A DNA stretch of 64,000 nucleotides from Rhizobiales bacterium 64-17 (lineage in GTDB: Bacteria > Pseudomonadota > Alphaproteobacteria > Rhizobiales > Xanthobacteraceae): assembly GCA_001899285.1 (NCBI GenBank), contig MKWA01000025.1, positions 30,038 through 94,037 on the forward strand, given 5' to 3'. Under the pieces are notes generated by a model. The model was not told the DNA's origin, ran no database searches, and saw only the letters and a list, made by a program, of their open reading frames with translations. Position 1 is the stretch's first letter, and each line of letters opens with the position of its first letter. Made by a program: the position numbers and the translations under genes. This document shows, piece by piece, positions 37,489 through 45,963 of this stretch.

Positions 37489-38416
37489 ATGAAGCCATTC
37501 TGCGCCGCAGGTCGCGCGGCGTCTCGGCATAACGCGCGCGGAACGCGCGGCTGAAATGCGAGAGGTCATTGAAGCCATGGCGGTAAGCGATGTCGGAAAT
37601 GCCGCACGCCGCTTGCGCCGGATCGCTCAGAGCCTGATGGCAGGCCGCGAGGCGGTTCTCCAGCAGCCAGCGGCTGAAGCTGGTGCCTGTCGCCGCGAAA
37701 CGAAGTTGCAGCGTGCGCAACGATATCTTCAGATGCGCGGCGACCTGCTGCGGCGAGAGTTCGGGATCGCCGAGATGCGCGCGGCAGAAGGCGACGATCG
37801 CCTGCATCTGCGCCGTGCCGGGCGCAGTAGCCACATCGTCTCCCGAGGTCGCGAGCGCCAGCAGATTGCACAGATTGTCAGTGAGCAGGTGCGCCTGCGC
37901 CGGATCGAGCGGCTCCTCGCCGGCGAGTTGCAGGATGTGGCGGCGCGCCAGATCGGCAAATGGCGACGACGCGGCGATCTTGCCGACCCCGGTCCGCCGC
38001 AACCACGGCGCACGCAATTCCAATGTCTCGCGCGGCACGACGGCGAGGATGCGGCTCACCGCGCCAGGAAACGCCACCTGAAACGGCCGAGCGCCGTCGA
38101 TGATGCCAATCTCGCCCGGCTCCAGCCAGAATTCACGACCGGACTGCATCATGGCGCTGCGGCCGCGCTGCTGGATGCTGATGAGATAGCGGTCGTCGTC
38201 CGCCGTCACGAGGTGATGCCGGTCGCGGACGATGGTGTGGGCGGTCGAGCGGAACGACGCGAACCGCAGATCGCCGAACTGGCGGCCGGCGATCGTCGCG
38301 CGGAAATCCTGCCGCGGCGCTTCCGGCGTGACGTTCAGCACGGTGGCACACACCGCCTCGCGCCAGAACGCGATGCTGTCGGACGCCTTGACCGTATCCG
38401 TCGACCACTCCTGCAC
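37487..38416 (-). CDS. AraC family transcriptional regulator
   Basis: 309 residues. The N-terminal two thirds form an AraC-binding-like sensor domain (about residues 15-180); the C-terminal tandem helix-turn-helix reads LSPQQVAAHLKISLRTLQLRF and ISDIAYRHGFNDLSHFSRAFRARY. The start is a GTG at 38416 preceded by GGGAG. It is divergent from the Fe-S/FAD oxidoreductase pair and is probably its activator; the ligand is unknown. Confidence 0.92.
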   Translation of the reverse strand: MQEWSTDTVKASDSIAFWREAVCATVLNVTPEAPRQDFRATIAGRQFGDLRFASFRSTAHTIVRDRHHLVTADDDRYLISIQQRGRSAMMQSGREFWLEPGEIGIIDGARPFQVAFPGAVSRILAVVPRETLELRAPWLRRTGVGKIAASSPFADLARRHILQLAGEEPLDPAQAHLLTDNLCNLLALATSGDDVATAPGTAQMQAIVAFCRAHLGDPELSPQQVAAHLKISLRTLQLRFAATGTSFSRWLLENRLAACHQALSDPAQAACGISDIAYRHGFNDLSHFSRAFRARYAETPRDLRRRMAS

Positions 38417-38529
38417 TGCTCGCTCCCGTCAGGCTGCCGGCGGCAAAGCCTACACCCTTTGCGCGCCCGGCAAAATCCGGCTGCGCGCTGGTCCAAGACC
38501 GCCGGCCGGCGTCAGCCTACCCTGCCGCC

Positions 38530-39861
38530 ATGCAGACGCACTTCACGGCCACGCAGTTACAGGATCCCGGCATCGCCGAGGCCGACACGATCCTGCGCAC
38601 CTGCGTGCATTACGGCTTCTGCACCAACACCTGCCCGACCTATGTGCTGACTCGCGACGAGAACGAATCGCCGCGCGGCCGCATCGACCTGATCCGGGCC
38701 ATGCTGGAACGCGGCGGCGTGCCGGACGCGAAGACCGTCGCGCATCTCGATAGCTGCCTCTCCTGCCTGTCGTGCATGACCACCTGCGCGGTGAAGGTCG
38801 ATTACGCGCATCTGATCGACCGGGCGCGCGTGCATATCGAGCAGCATTTCAACCGTGGCCTCACGGACCGTTTGATGCGTGCGCTGCTCGCCACGGTGCT
38901 GCCGCGGCCACGGCTGTTCCTCGCATTGCTGTCCGCAGGACGGCTGGCGAAGCCGCTTGCAGCGCTCCTGCCGGGGCGGCTGCGCGTCCTGCTGACGATG
39001 ATCCCGGCGCGGATCACGCCCGATGTGCTGACGTCGCAGGTGTTTCCCGCCGAAGGAACGCGGCGCTATCGCGTCGCGCTGCTCGCCGGCTGCGCGCAGC
39101 AGGCGCTCGACGGCGACATCAACGCCGCCACCATCCGGCTGTTGCGCCGCCACGGCTGCGAAGTGGTGATCGCGCCGGAGAGCGGCTGCTGCGGTTCGCT
39201 GCCGCTGCATATGGGCCGCGAGGCCGACGCGAAAGGCTATGCGCGGGCCAATGTCGCCGCGTGGATGCGCGAGCAGGCGGTGGGCCTCGACGCCATCATC
39301 GTCAATGCGTCGGGCTGCGGCACCACGGTGAAGGACTACGGCCATCTGCTCGGCGATGACGACGCGCGGCGAATCGCGGCGCTGACGAAAGATGTCAGCG
39401 AATTTCTCGCCGACATCGGCTTGCAGGCCGGACACCTCCCCGCCTATCGCGTCGCCTATCACGATCCCTGCTCGATGCAGCACGGGCAGAAGGTGATCGA
39501 GCAGCCGCGCGCGCTGCTGCGCGCCGCTGGCCTGCGCGTCGTCGATGTGCCGGAACGGCATTTCTGCTGCGGCTCGGCCGGCACCTACAATCTGTTGCAG
39601 CCGGCGATGGCGAAACAACTCGGCGAGCGCAAGGCCGCGCACATCGTCAGCACCGATCCCGACATCATCGCCACCGGCAATATCGGCTGCATGACGCAGC
39701 TCGCGCATCATCTCGGCCGTCCGGTGGTGCATACGGTCGAACTGTTCGACTGGGCGACCGGCGGCCCACGTCCGGCCGCGCTCGATAGCGTCACGCTGCG
39801 CGAGCCAGCGCCCGAGATTCAAACCGACAGCGCGCCGGCCGCCAATGCCGGCTTCTGGTGA
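38530..39861 (+). CDS. GlcF-like two-cluster (Fe-S) oxidoreductase subunit
   Basis: 443 residues. Two ferredoxin-type motifs near the N-terminus are followed by two CCG domains (APESGCCGSLPLHMG and ERHFCCGSAGTYNLLQ) typical of glycolate oxidase subunit GlcF and heterodisulfide-reductase-like proteins. The second cluster motif is complete (Cys76, Cys79, Cys82, Cys86), but the first reads CVHYGFCTNTCP with Tyr28 where a canonical CxxC second cysteine would be. It should pass electrons from the adjacent flavoprotein to the respiratory chain. It ends 11 nt before the flavoprotein start, so the pair is one operon. Confidence 0.88.
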   Translation: MQTHFTATQLQDPGIAEADTILRTCVHYGFCTNTCPTYVLTRDENESPRGRIDLIRAMLERGGVPDAKTVAHLDSCLSCLSCMTTCAVKVDYAHLIDRARVHIEQHFNRGLTDRLMRALLATVLPRPRLFLALLSAGRLAKPLAALLPGRLRVLLTMIPARITPDVLTSQVFPAEGTRRYRVALLAGCAQQALDGDINAATIRLLRRHGCEVVIAPESGCCGSLPLHMGREADAKGYARANVAAWMREQAVGLDAIIVNASGCGTTVKDYGHLLGDDDARRIAALTKDVSEFLADIGLQAGHLPAYRVAYHDPCSMQHGQKVIEQPRALLRAAGLRVVDVPERHFCCGSAGTYNLLQPAMAKQLGERKAAHIVSTDPDIIATGNIGCMTQLAHHLGRPVVHTVELFDWATGGPRPAALDSVTLREPAPEIQTDSAPAANAGFW

Positions 39862-39872
39862 TGGAGAGCGCC

Positions 39873-41396
39873 ATGTCCACCAACCTGCCCGCCAATTTCG
39901 ATGCCTTCTTTCAGGAGATCGCGCGCAGCCTCGGCGCGGAAGCGGTCAACCGCAGCGAGGAAACGCTGATCCGCTACGGCGAGAACACCATGCCCGGCGG
40001 CGACCGCCGCCCGGCCGGCGTCGTCTATCCAGGTTCGACGGCGGAGGTGCAGACCGTCGTGCGCGCGGCGAATACGCATCGCGTCCCGCTTTATCCGGTG
40101 TCGACCGGCAACAATATCGGCCTCGGCAGCCGCTCCGCCTCCACCGCCGGACAAGTGATCCTCGATCTCGGCCGGCGCATGAACCGTATCCTCGAGATCA
40201 ATGACCGGCTCGCTTATGCCGTGGTCGAGCCCGGCGTTACGTATCAGGCGATGTATGACGAACTCGTCCGGCGCGGCAATCAACTGATGCTCGACGTCAC
40301 GTCCGGGCCGCCACAGGGCGGCATGATCGGCAATTCGCTCGACAAGGGCGCGGGCTACACGCCCTATTTCGACCACTTCGGCTTCTCCTGCGGCATGGAA
40401 GTGGTGCTCGGCAATGGCGAGTTGCTGCGTACCGGCGACGGCTCGCTCGACGCCGACACGCTGGTGAACTGGCATACCTCGAAATATTCGTTCGGGCCGA
40501 TCCTCGACGGCCTGTTCACGCAGTCGAATTTTGGCGTGGTGACGCGCATGGGCCTGTGGCTGATGCCGCGCCCGCCGGCGGTCCAGTCGTTCCACTTCAC
40601 CTTCCCGGATGACGACGACCTCGCCGAGGTCATTGAACTGTGTCGCCCGCTGAAGCTGTCGAACTTCGTGCCGACCCTGTTTCGTGTCGCCAATGATCTC
40701 TATCTCACCGCCTCCGAAGGCGAGAGCCCGGAGGCGCGAAGCGGCCGCTCGCTCAGCAACGACGCGCGCAAGGCGCTGCAGCAGAAACACGGCGTCGGTG
40801 CCTGGACTGTGTCCGGGGGATTCTACGGGCCGAACGAAGCCGCCATCGCGCCGATGATCCAGCGCGTGCGCGACCATTTCGGCAAATCCGGCAAGGCGCG
40901 CTACATCGACCATCAGCAGGCGCAGAGCGTGCCGACCTTGCAGGTCGCGATCAATGCCTTCTCCGGCAAACCGTCACTGGGCGAACTGGGTCTGCTGAAG
41001 TGGCATCCGGGCGGCGGCAATATCTGGTTCACGCCGGGGACGCCCATGGACGGCGCCGTCGCCAACGAATTCCAGACGTTGTGCCGGGGCATCTACGAGC
41101 GCCACGGGCTCGATTACACGGTGATGAATGTCTGCGGCGCGCGCTTCGCCCGCGGCCTCCACGTCATCACATTCAACCGCGAGGATCAGGACGAGCGGCA
41201 ACGCGCGGACGCCTGTTACCGAGAAATGGCGGACGCGTTTGCCGCGCGCGGCGTGTTCGTCGGGCGCGCGCCGCTCGACTACCACGCCCTGCACTTCGGC
41301 CAGACCATGCCCGGCTTCCAGAGCGCCTGCAACGCGGTGAAGCGTGCTCTTGATCCCAACGATGTGATTGCGCCCGGCCGTTACGGCATGGCGTAA
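39873..41396 (+). CDS. FAD-binding oxidoreductase, vanillyl-alcohol oxidase/4-cresol dehydrogenase type
   Basis: 507 residues. The N-terminal FAD-binding domain shows VPLYPVSTGNNIGLGSRS and AYAVVEPGVTYQAMYDEL, and the rest resembles the VAO/PCMH flavoproteins such as 4-cresol dehydrogenase (DVTSGPPQGGMIGNSLDKGAGYTPY by position), not GlcD. Likely substrates are para-substituted phenols or related alcohols; this is family inference. The ATG at 39873 has GGAGAG upstream; GTG 39858 and ATG 39861 in frame are alternatives that overlap the Fe-S gene. Pairing of a VAO-type flavoprotein with a GlcF-like protein instead of a cytochrome is noteworthy. Confidence 0.85.
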   Translation: MSTNLPANFDAFFQEIARSLGAEAVNRSEETLIRYGENTMPGGDRRPAGVVYPGSTAEVQTVVRAANTHRVPLYPVSTGNNIGLGSRSASTAGQVILDLGRRMNRILEINDRLAYAVVEPGVTYQAMYDELVRRGNQLMLDVTSGPPQGGMIGNSLDKGAGYTPYFDHFGFSCGMEVVLGNGELLRTGDGSLDADTLVNWHTSKYSFGPILDGLFTQSNFGVVTRMGLWLMPRPPAVQSFHFTFPDDDDLAEVIELCRPLKLSNFVPTLFRVANDLYLTASEGESPEARSGRSLSNDARKALQQKHGVGAWTVSGGFYGPNEAAIAPMIQRVRDHFGKSGKARYIDHQQAQSVPTLQVAINAFSGKPSLGELGLLKWHPGGGNIWFTPGTPMDGAVANEFQTLCRGIYERHGLDYTVMNVCGARFARGLHVITFNREDQDERQRADACYREMADAFAARGVFVGRAPLDYHALHFGQTMPGFQSACNAVKRALDPNDVIAPGRYGMA

Positions 41397-41420
41397 CCCC
41401 GCGACGACGCGAAAACGAGT

Positions 41421-41450
41421 CAGGGCTGCCCACGCCCGTGGGCAGCCCTG
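41421..41450 (+). terminator. strong hairpin terminator after the FAD oxidoreductase
   Basis: A 14-bp perfect stem (CAGGGCTGCCCACG/CGTGGGCAGCCCTG) with a 2-nt loop follows the stop codon by 24 nt. The T tail is weak (TTCGTT). Confidence 0.65.
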
Positions 41451-41472
41451 TTCGTTGGTGGAACGAAAACGA

Positions 41473-41523
41473 CCTCAGTCGCAGTCTTACCTCAGTATCA
41501 ATCTTGCCTCAGTAGCAGTCTTG
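41473..41523. repeat. three 17-nt tandem repeats at the 3' end of a small gene
   Basis: Three adjacent 17-nt units, consensus CCTCAGTAGCAGTCTTG, with 2-4 differences. The third encodes, on the minus strand, the last residues and stop (QDCY-stop) of the adjacent small secreted protein; the other two lie just after its stop. The unit length is not a multiple of three. Confidence 0.85.
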
Positions 41524-41823
41524 CCGCCTGCGGGTGTCGGTCCCAAGCAGGGTGGTATCGCGCGTCGTGGTGGTCTTGCAGTCCACGCCGGCGCCGGTGG
41601 TGGTCGTTGTGGTCTGACTGCGCACGCCACCCAGGATCGGCGACGTCGAATGCTCCGTGGTTGTCGAGGTGGCTGGTGCCTGCTCGATCACGACCGGAGC
41701 GCGCTCCTCGACCACGACGGGCGGGTTGCGATGCTCGATCACGGTGGTGGTTTGCGCGGACGCCGCCAGCGACCCGAATGCCGAGGCAGCCAATCCAAGC
41801 ACGATGACATGCGTTTTCTTCAT
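41509..41823 (-). CDS. small Thr-rich exported hypothetical protein
   Basis: 104 residues, no family recognised. A signal peptide (MKKTHVIVLGLAASAFGSLAASA) is followed by a mature part rich in Thr, Val and Glu (VVVEERAPVVIEQAPATSTTTEH and TTTTTTGAGVDCKTTTT), with two Cys residues, one near the end (RRRQDCY). It looks like a small periplasmic or surface low-complexity protein. The ATG has AGGGGA seven nt upstream. It is a single gene, divergent from the GST gene. Confidence 0.75.
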   Translation of the reverse strand: MKKTHVIVLGLAASAFGSLAASAQTTTVIEHRNPPVVVEERAPVVIEQAPATSTTTEHSTSPILGGVRSQTTTTTTGAGVDCKTTTTRDTTLLGTDTRRRQDCY

Positions 41824-41923
41824 GGGTGGTTCCCCTGGTTAAAGACTGCCAAGAAAACGCTGAGACCCGCCCCGTGTTCCTGTAAGTTCCCCGTCACTTT
41901 TTCGAGGCCATAAGGAACCCACC

Positions 41924-42553
41924 GTGATCGACCTGTACACTTGGACCACGCCGAACGGCCGCAAGGCTTCCATCATGCTGGAAGAGATCGGCATCCCCTA
42001 CACCGCCCATGCCGTCGATATCGGCAAGGACGAACAGTTCAAGCCGGACTTCCTGAAAATCTCGCCGAACAACCGCATTCCGGCGATCGTCGATCGCGAC
42101 AACGGCATGTCGCTGATGGAGACCGGCGCGATCATGATCTATCTCGCGGACAAGACCGGCAAGCTGCTGCCGAAGTCCGGCGAGGCGCGCTACCGCGTGA
42201 TCGAGTGGCTGATGTGGCAGATGGGCGGCATCGGCCCGATGCTCGGTCAGGTGCATCACTTCGTGAAGTACAATCCCGGCAAGGCGCCCTATGCCGAGGA
42301 ACGCTACAGCAAGGAAGCAGCGCGACTTTACGGCGTGCTCGACCGCCGCCTGGCAAACCGCGAATTCGTCGCCGACGATTACTCCATTGCCGACATCTCG
42401 ATCTGGCCGTGGATCTCGCGCTACGAGTGGCAGCAGATCGACATGACGAAATATCCGAACGTGAAACGCTGGTACGAAACCATCGCCAAGCGCCCGGCCG
42501 TGCAGCGCGGCTACAAGGTGCCGAAGGATGTGGGTGAAATCCCGATGCCGTGA
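41924..42553 (+). CDS. glutathione S-transferase family protein (YghU/Ure2p-like)
   Basis: 209 residues. The thioredoxin-like N-terminal domain has IDLYTWTTPNGRKASIMLEE and NNRIPAIVDRDNGMSLMETGAI, with an Asn-Gly motif as in nu-class or YghU-type enzymes, and an all-helical C-terminal domain follows. These proteins reduce disulfide bonds or conjugate electrophiles with glutathione. The start is a GTG at 41924 with AAGGA seven nt upstream. It is followed by a strong terminator. Confidence 0.9.
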   Translation: MIDLYTWTTPNGRKASIMLEEIGIPYTAHAVDIGKDEQFKPDFLKISPNNRIPAIVDRDNGMSLMETGAIMIYLADKTGKLLPKSGEARYRVIEWLMWQMGGIGPMLGQVHHFVKYNPGKAPYAEERYSKEAARLYGVLDRRLANREFVADDYSIADISIWPWISRYEWQQIDMTKYPNVKRWYETIAKRPAVQRGYKVPKDVGEIPMP

Positions 42554-42574
42554 TTGGCGCAATCCAAACCCGAC

Positions 42575-42605
42575 AAAAGCCGGCGCTTCTTGCGCCGGCT
42601 TTTTC
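42575..42605 (+). terminator. Rho-independent terminator of the GST gene
   Basis: AAAAGCCGGCGC pairs with GCGCCGGCTTTT around a TTCTT loop, with a T-rich tail, 21 nt after the stop codon. Confidence 0.93.
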
Positions 42606-42843
42606 ATTTCAGAGTTTCCGCTTGGTGTCGGTGGCCACTCTGGCATTCAGCATTTCGTCGGGAACCGGAAGGAACTGCGGCAACGATGCGGCAATGGAAC
42701 CGGTAAATGTCGCGCTGTCGCCGCAACATTTCCCCACAACCTGCATGATCGCGCGCCACAAGCGCGCGCAACGAGGGGATTCACCAGTCCGAATGACATC
42801 AGCGCCGGGCGCATGACGCCCGGCTTCAGGATCAATCAACGAC

Positions 42844-44130
42844 ATGCGGCATCTGTTCGTTCCCGCCTGCGTCTGCGTCATGACCTTGAGCGGGTCGACC
42901 GCGACGGCTCCGATCGCCACCCTCGACAGCTTTGCCGGCACGCCGGAAAAATCCGAATTACGTTTGACGACGGATACCGCCGACACCAAGCAAGCCGCCG
43001 ACACGCCGCGCGTGCAGATCGCCAGCGCCGACACCACGGTCGAAGCCTGGACCCTGTTCGACGCCGCACGCCGCCACGCCTTCGAACTGAACCGCGCGCC
43101 GTCGGCCGAGATCAAAATCCCACCGCTCACGCCGGACGATGCCATCGTCGGCTCGCATGAAAACGAGGATGCCGAATTGCGCGAGGTCGAGGGACCGCCC
43201 GCGCCGCCGCCGAAGCCGGTCGTGCATCGCTCGCGCCGCGAGGTGTGCGACGCGCTCGCCACCGCCGCCGAAGCGAACAACCTGCCGGCGCCGTTCTTCA
43301 TCCGTTTGCTGCTGCAGGAAAGCGGCTTCCGTCCCGGCGTCGTATCGCCGGTCGGCGCGCAGGGCGTCGCCCAGTTCATGCCGGAGACCGCCGCGCGCAT
43401 GGGTCTCGACAATCCGTTCGACCCGCTGCAAGCGATTCCCGCCTCGGCGCGGCTGTTGCGCAATCTGTTCGAGAAGTTCGGGAATCTCGGCCTCGCTGCC
43501 GCGGCCTACAACGCCGGACCGAAGCGCATTCACGACTGGCTCGCCAAGAAGGGCAAGCTGCCCGACGAAACGCGCGGCTATGTGAAAATCATCACCGGCA
43601 AGGAAGCCGAGAACTGGCGCGTCACAGCGGCCGCAGGCATCGCCGGGATCAAGCTGCCGCGCATCGCGCCCTGCCAGGAAGAGGCCGGTCTGCATGCCTG
43701 GAACGGTCCGTCGGAAATCCCGATGCCGCCGCCCAATCCGGCCACGCGCGGCGACGAGCCGGTGGTCGCCGACGCCACGCCGGCGCGCCATCGCAAGCAT
43801 GACGTAACGCACGAGTCGAAACCTGAGGTCGTGGCCCATGCCGCCGACACAACGAACCGGGTCGCGGTGAAGGAAAGCCGCGACGGCAAGCGGATGACCG
43901 CCGTGATCGACGTCAAGCCTGCGGCGCATACGCCCAAACACGGCAAGCAGACCCAGACCGCCAGTACCGGCAAGCTCAAGATCATGCGGCCGGAGCGGAC
44001 CACGCTGCAGCTCGCGGCGCAGAAGACGAAGGCGCCGAAGGCCGCGCCGGGCACCGCGACACGCAAGCGCACCGCGGCAGCGGCAGGCAAATCCAATCAG
44101 CCGCTCCGCATCGCCAATGCGGGGCGTTAG
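42844..44130 (+). CDS. lytic transglycosylase domain-containing protein
   Basis: 428 residues. The SLT domain (about residues 130-230) has the catalytic Glu159 in LLLQESGFRP, then GAQGVAQFMPETA, and AAAYNAGPKRI, so it should cleave peptidoglycan glycan strands to 1,6-anhydro products. The N-terminal region has a weak signal-like stretch and a Pro/Glu linker; the C-terminal 150 residues are Lys/Thr/Ala-rich and low in complexity, perhaps binding wall or DNA-like polyanions. It is preceded by a 238-nt region without a gene, which must contain its promoter, and followed immediately by a palindromic repeat. Confidence 0.9.
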   Translation: MRHLFVPACVCVMTLSGSTATAPIATLDSFAGTPEKSELRLTTDTADTKQAADTPRVQIASADTTVEAWTLFDAARRHAFELNRAPSAEIKIPPLTPDDAIVGSHENEDAELREVEGPPAPPPKPVVHRSRREVCDALATAAEANNLPAPFFIRLLLQESGFRPGVVSPVGAQGVAQFMPETAARMGLDNPFDPLQAIPASARLLRNLFEKFGNLGLAAAAYNAGPKRIHDWLAKKGKLPDETRGYVKIITGKEAENWRVTAAAGIAGIKLPRIAPCQEEAGLHAWNGPSEIPMPPPNPATRGDEPVVADATPARHRKHDVTHESKPEVVAHAADTTNRVAVKESRDGKRMTAVIDVKPAAHTPKHGKQTQTASTGKLKIMRPERTTLQLAAQKTKAPKAAPGTATRKRTAAAAGKSNQPLRIANAGR

Positions 44131-44177
44131 AGCATGATCCCGAAAAGCGGGAGCCGGTTTTCGGAAAAGATCATGCT
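44131..44177. repeat. dispersed nested palindromic repeat, family 1, copy b
   Basis: Outer arms AGCATGATC/GATCATGCT enclose CCGAAAA/TTTTCGG. Apart from a few bases it is the inverse complement of the element at 26771-26819. It begins at the base after the transglycosylase stop codon. Confidence 0.85.
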
Positions 44178-44298
44178 CAAACAAAAGGATGAGCGACTAA
44201 CCTGATTCAACGCAGTTGGATCAGATTGATCGTGAGTGCTCGCTCACCCACAGGGTGACTGCCCTCATTCCGTCCGAATGCGCTACCATGCGAACATC

Positions 44299-44955
44299 AT
44301 GGCCAGTGCTTCGAAATCCGTCCCGCCCCGTCCGCAACCCCGGCTGATGCTGGTGACGCCGCGCCTCGATGGCGCGGCGGATGCCTTGGCACGCACGCTC
44401 GCCGAGGCGATGGCGGCTGCCGACATCGCCGCCGTTATCCTCTCTCTCGGCGACGGTAGCGAGCGCGACCTGATCAACCGGGTAAAGACAGTGGCGAAGC
44501 CGGTGCAGGCCGGCGGCGCGGCGTTGCTGATCGCCGGTCACCCGACGCTGGTGCCGCATGCAGGCGCCGACGGCGCACATGTCACCGAGGTGGGCCAGTT
44601 CGCCGATGCGCTCGGTCTGCTCAAGCCCGACCGGATCGTTGGCGCCGGCGGCCTCTCCACCCGTCACGATGCCATGTCGGTGGCCGAAGCCGGAGCCGAC
44701 TATGTGATATTCGGCGAACCGGATGCGGACGGACGCCGCCCCGCGCGCGAGGCGATGCTGGAACGGGTCGCCTGGTGGGCGGACCTGTTCGAGGCCCCCT
44801 GCGTCGGCTATGCGGGATCGGCGGACGACATCGCACCGCTGGTCGCGGCAGGCGCCGATTTCGTCGCGCTCGATCCGGCGATCTGGGTCGCCGCACCAGG
44901 GCCGGCGCTCCAGACCGCGACCGCCGGACTTGTGATCGCGGAGCCGGCCTCATGA
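44299..44955 (+). CDS. thiamine phosphate synthase (ThiE/TenI) family protein
   Basis: 218 residues. The beta-alpha barrel start PRLMLVTPRL and the phosphate-binding VGAGGLSTRHDAMSVAEAGADYVIFGEPDADG are consistent with ThiE, which joins the pyrimidine and thiazole phosphates. Usual ThiE motifs in the pyrimidine site are weak, and no other thi gene is present, so it may be a divergent member with another role. The start could also be ATG at 44278 (MRYHANIM); neither has a clear ribosome site. It overlaps the Sel1-repeat gene by 4 nt. Confidence 0.75.
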   Translation: MASASKSVPPRPQPRLMLVTPRLDGAADALARTLAEAMAAADIAAVILSLGDGSERDLINRVKTVAKPVQAGGAALLIAGHPTLVPHAGADGAHVTEVGQFADALGLLKPDRIVGAGGLSTRHDAMSVAEAGADYVIFGEPDADGRRPAREAMLERVAWWADLFEAPCVGYAGSADDIAPLVAAGADFVALDPAIWVAAPGPALQTATAGLVIAEPAS

Positions 44956-45929
44956 CGCCCCTCTCCAAGCATGCGGGCGTGCTAGCGCTCGCCCTGCTCG
45001 CCTTTGCGCCGGCGACCGCACTGGCGCAGGCACCGGCAAAGCCCGCGCCGGCCGCAAAGGATCCGGCTCCGAGTCCGGCCGCAGTGCCGTCGCCGGAAAC
45101 GACCTATTCCGCCTATCAGCGCGGCTTTTTTCTTACCGCCTTCAACGACGCGACGAAGCGCGCCGAGACCGGCGACGCCAAGGCGATGGCGCTGATCGGT
45201 GAAATGTATGCGCGCGGCCAGGGCGTCTCGCGCGACGATGCGAAAGCTGCCGAGTGGTACAAGCTCGCCGCCGATCGCGGCGACCGCGAGGCGTTGTATG
45301 CGCTCGGCACCTTCCGCCTCGACGGCCGTGCCGGACCACGCGACCGCGCCGAGGCGATGCGGTTATTCGCACAGGCCGCCAAGCTCGGCCAGCCGAGCGC
45401 CGCCTACAATCTCGCCCTCGCCAATCTCGAGCCTCAGGGCAACCTCAAGATCGCCATCGACAACCTGACCCTGGCGGCGCAGGCGGGCCTCTCCGATGCG
45501 CAATACGCACTGGCGCTGATGTACCGGGAAGGTCACGGCGTCAAAAAGGATCTGAACGAGGCGATGCGGCTGATGCAGCAAGCCGCCATTGCCGACTATC
45601 CCGACGCGATGGTGGAATTCGCCATCGCCCAGTTCAACGGCACCGGCACGGCCAAGAACGAAGCCAACGCCATCGCGCTGCTGACGCGTGCCGCCCGGAT
45701 GGGCAATCCGGTCGCCCAGAACCGCCTCGCCCATATCTACGTCATGGGGCGCAGCATCAAGGTAGACCCAGCGCAGGCGGTGAAATGGCATCTCGCCGCA
45801 CGCGCGGGCGGGGTCAGCGACCCGGCCCTCGACGAATACGCCGCCAAACAGACCCCGCAGGTCCGCGGCGAGGCCGAAAAAGCCGCCGCCGTCTGGATCG
45901 AATACTACAAGAACAGCCCCCGCACTTGA
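44952..45929 (+). CDS. exported Sel1-repeat (TPR-like) protein
   Basis: 325 residues. A signal peptide (VLALALLAFAPATALAQ) and a Pro/Ala linker precede about six Sel1-like repeats, seen as GDAKAMALIGEMYARGQGV, GDREALYALGTFRLDGRAG, GLSDAQYALALMYREGHGV and later units. Such periplasmic scaffolds mediate protein contacts. Its ATG overlaps the ThiE-like gene stop. It precedes the inositol phosphatase gene by 34 nt and may belong with the envelope genes that follow. Confidence 0.9.
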   Translation: MTPLSKHAGVLALALLAFAPATALAQAPAKPAPAAKDPAPSPAAVPSPETTYSAYQRGFFLTAFNDATKRAETGDAKAMALIGEMYARGQGVSRDDAKAAEWYKLAADRGDREALYALGTFRLDGRAGPRDRAEAMRLFAQAAKLGQPSAAYNLALANLEPQGNLKIAIDNLTLAAQAGLSDAQYALALMYREGHGVKKDLNEAMRLMQQAAIADYPDAMVEFAIAQFNGTGTAKNEANAIALLTRAARMGNPVAQNRLAHIYVMGRSIKVDPAQAVKWHLAARAGGVSDPALDEYAAKQTPQVRGEAEKAAAVWIEYYKNSPRT

Positions 45930-45963
45930 CGCCGCGCCGGGCTGCGGGCAGACCGACGCCGTC

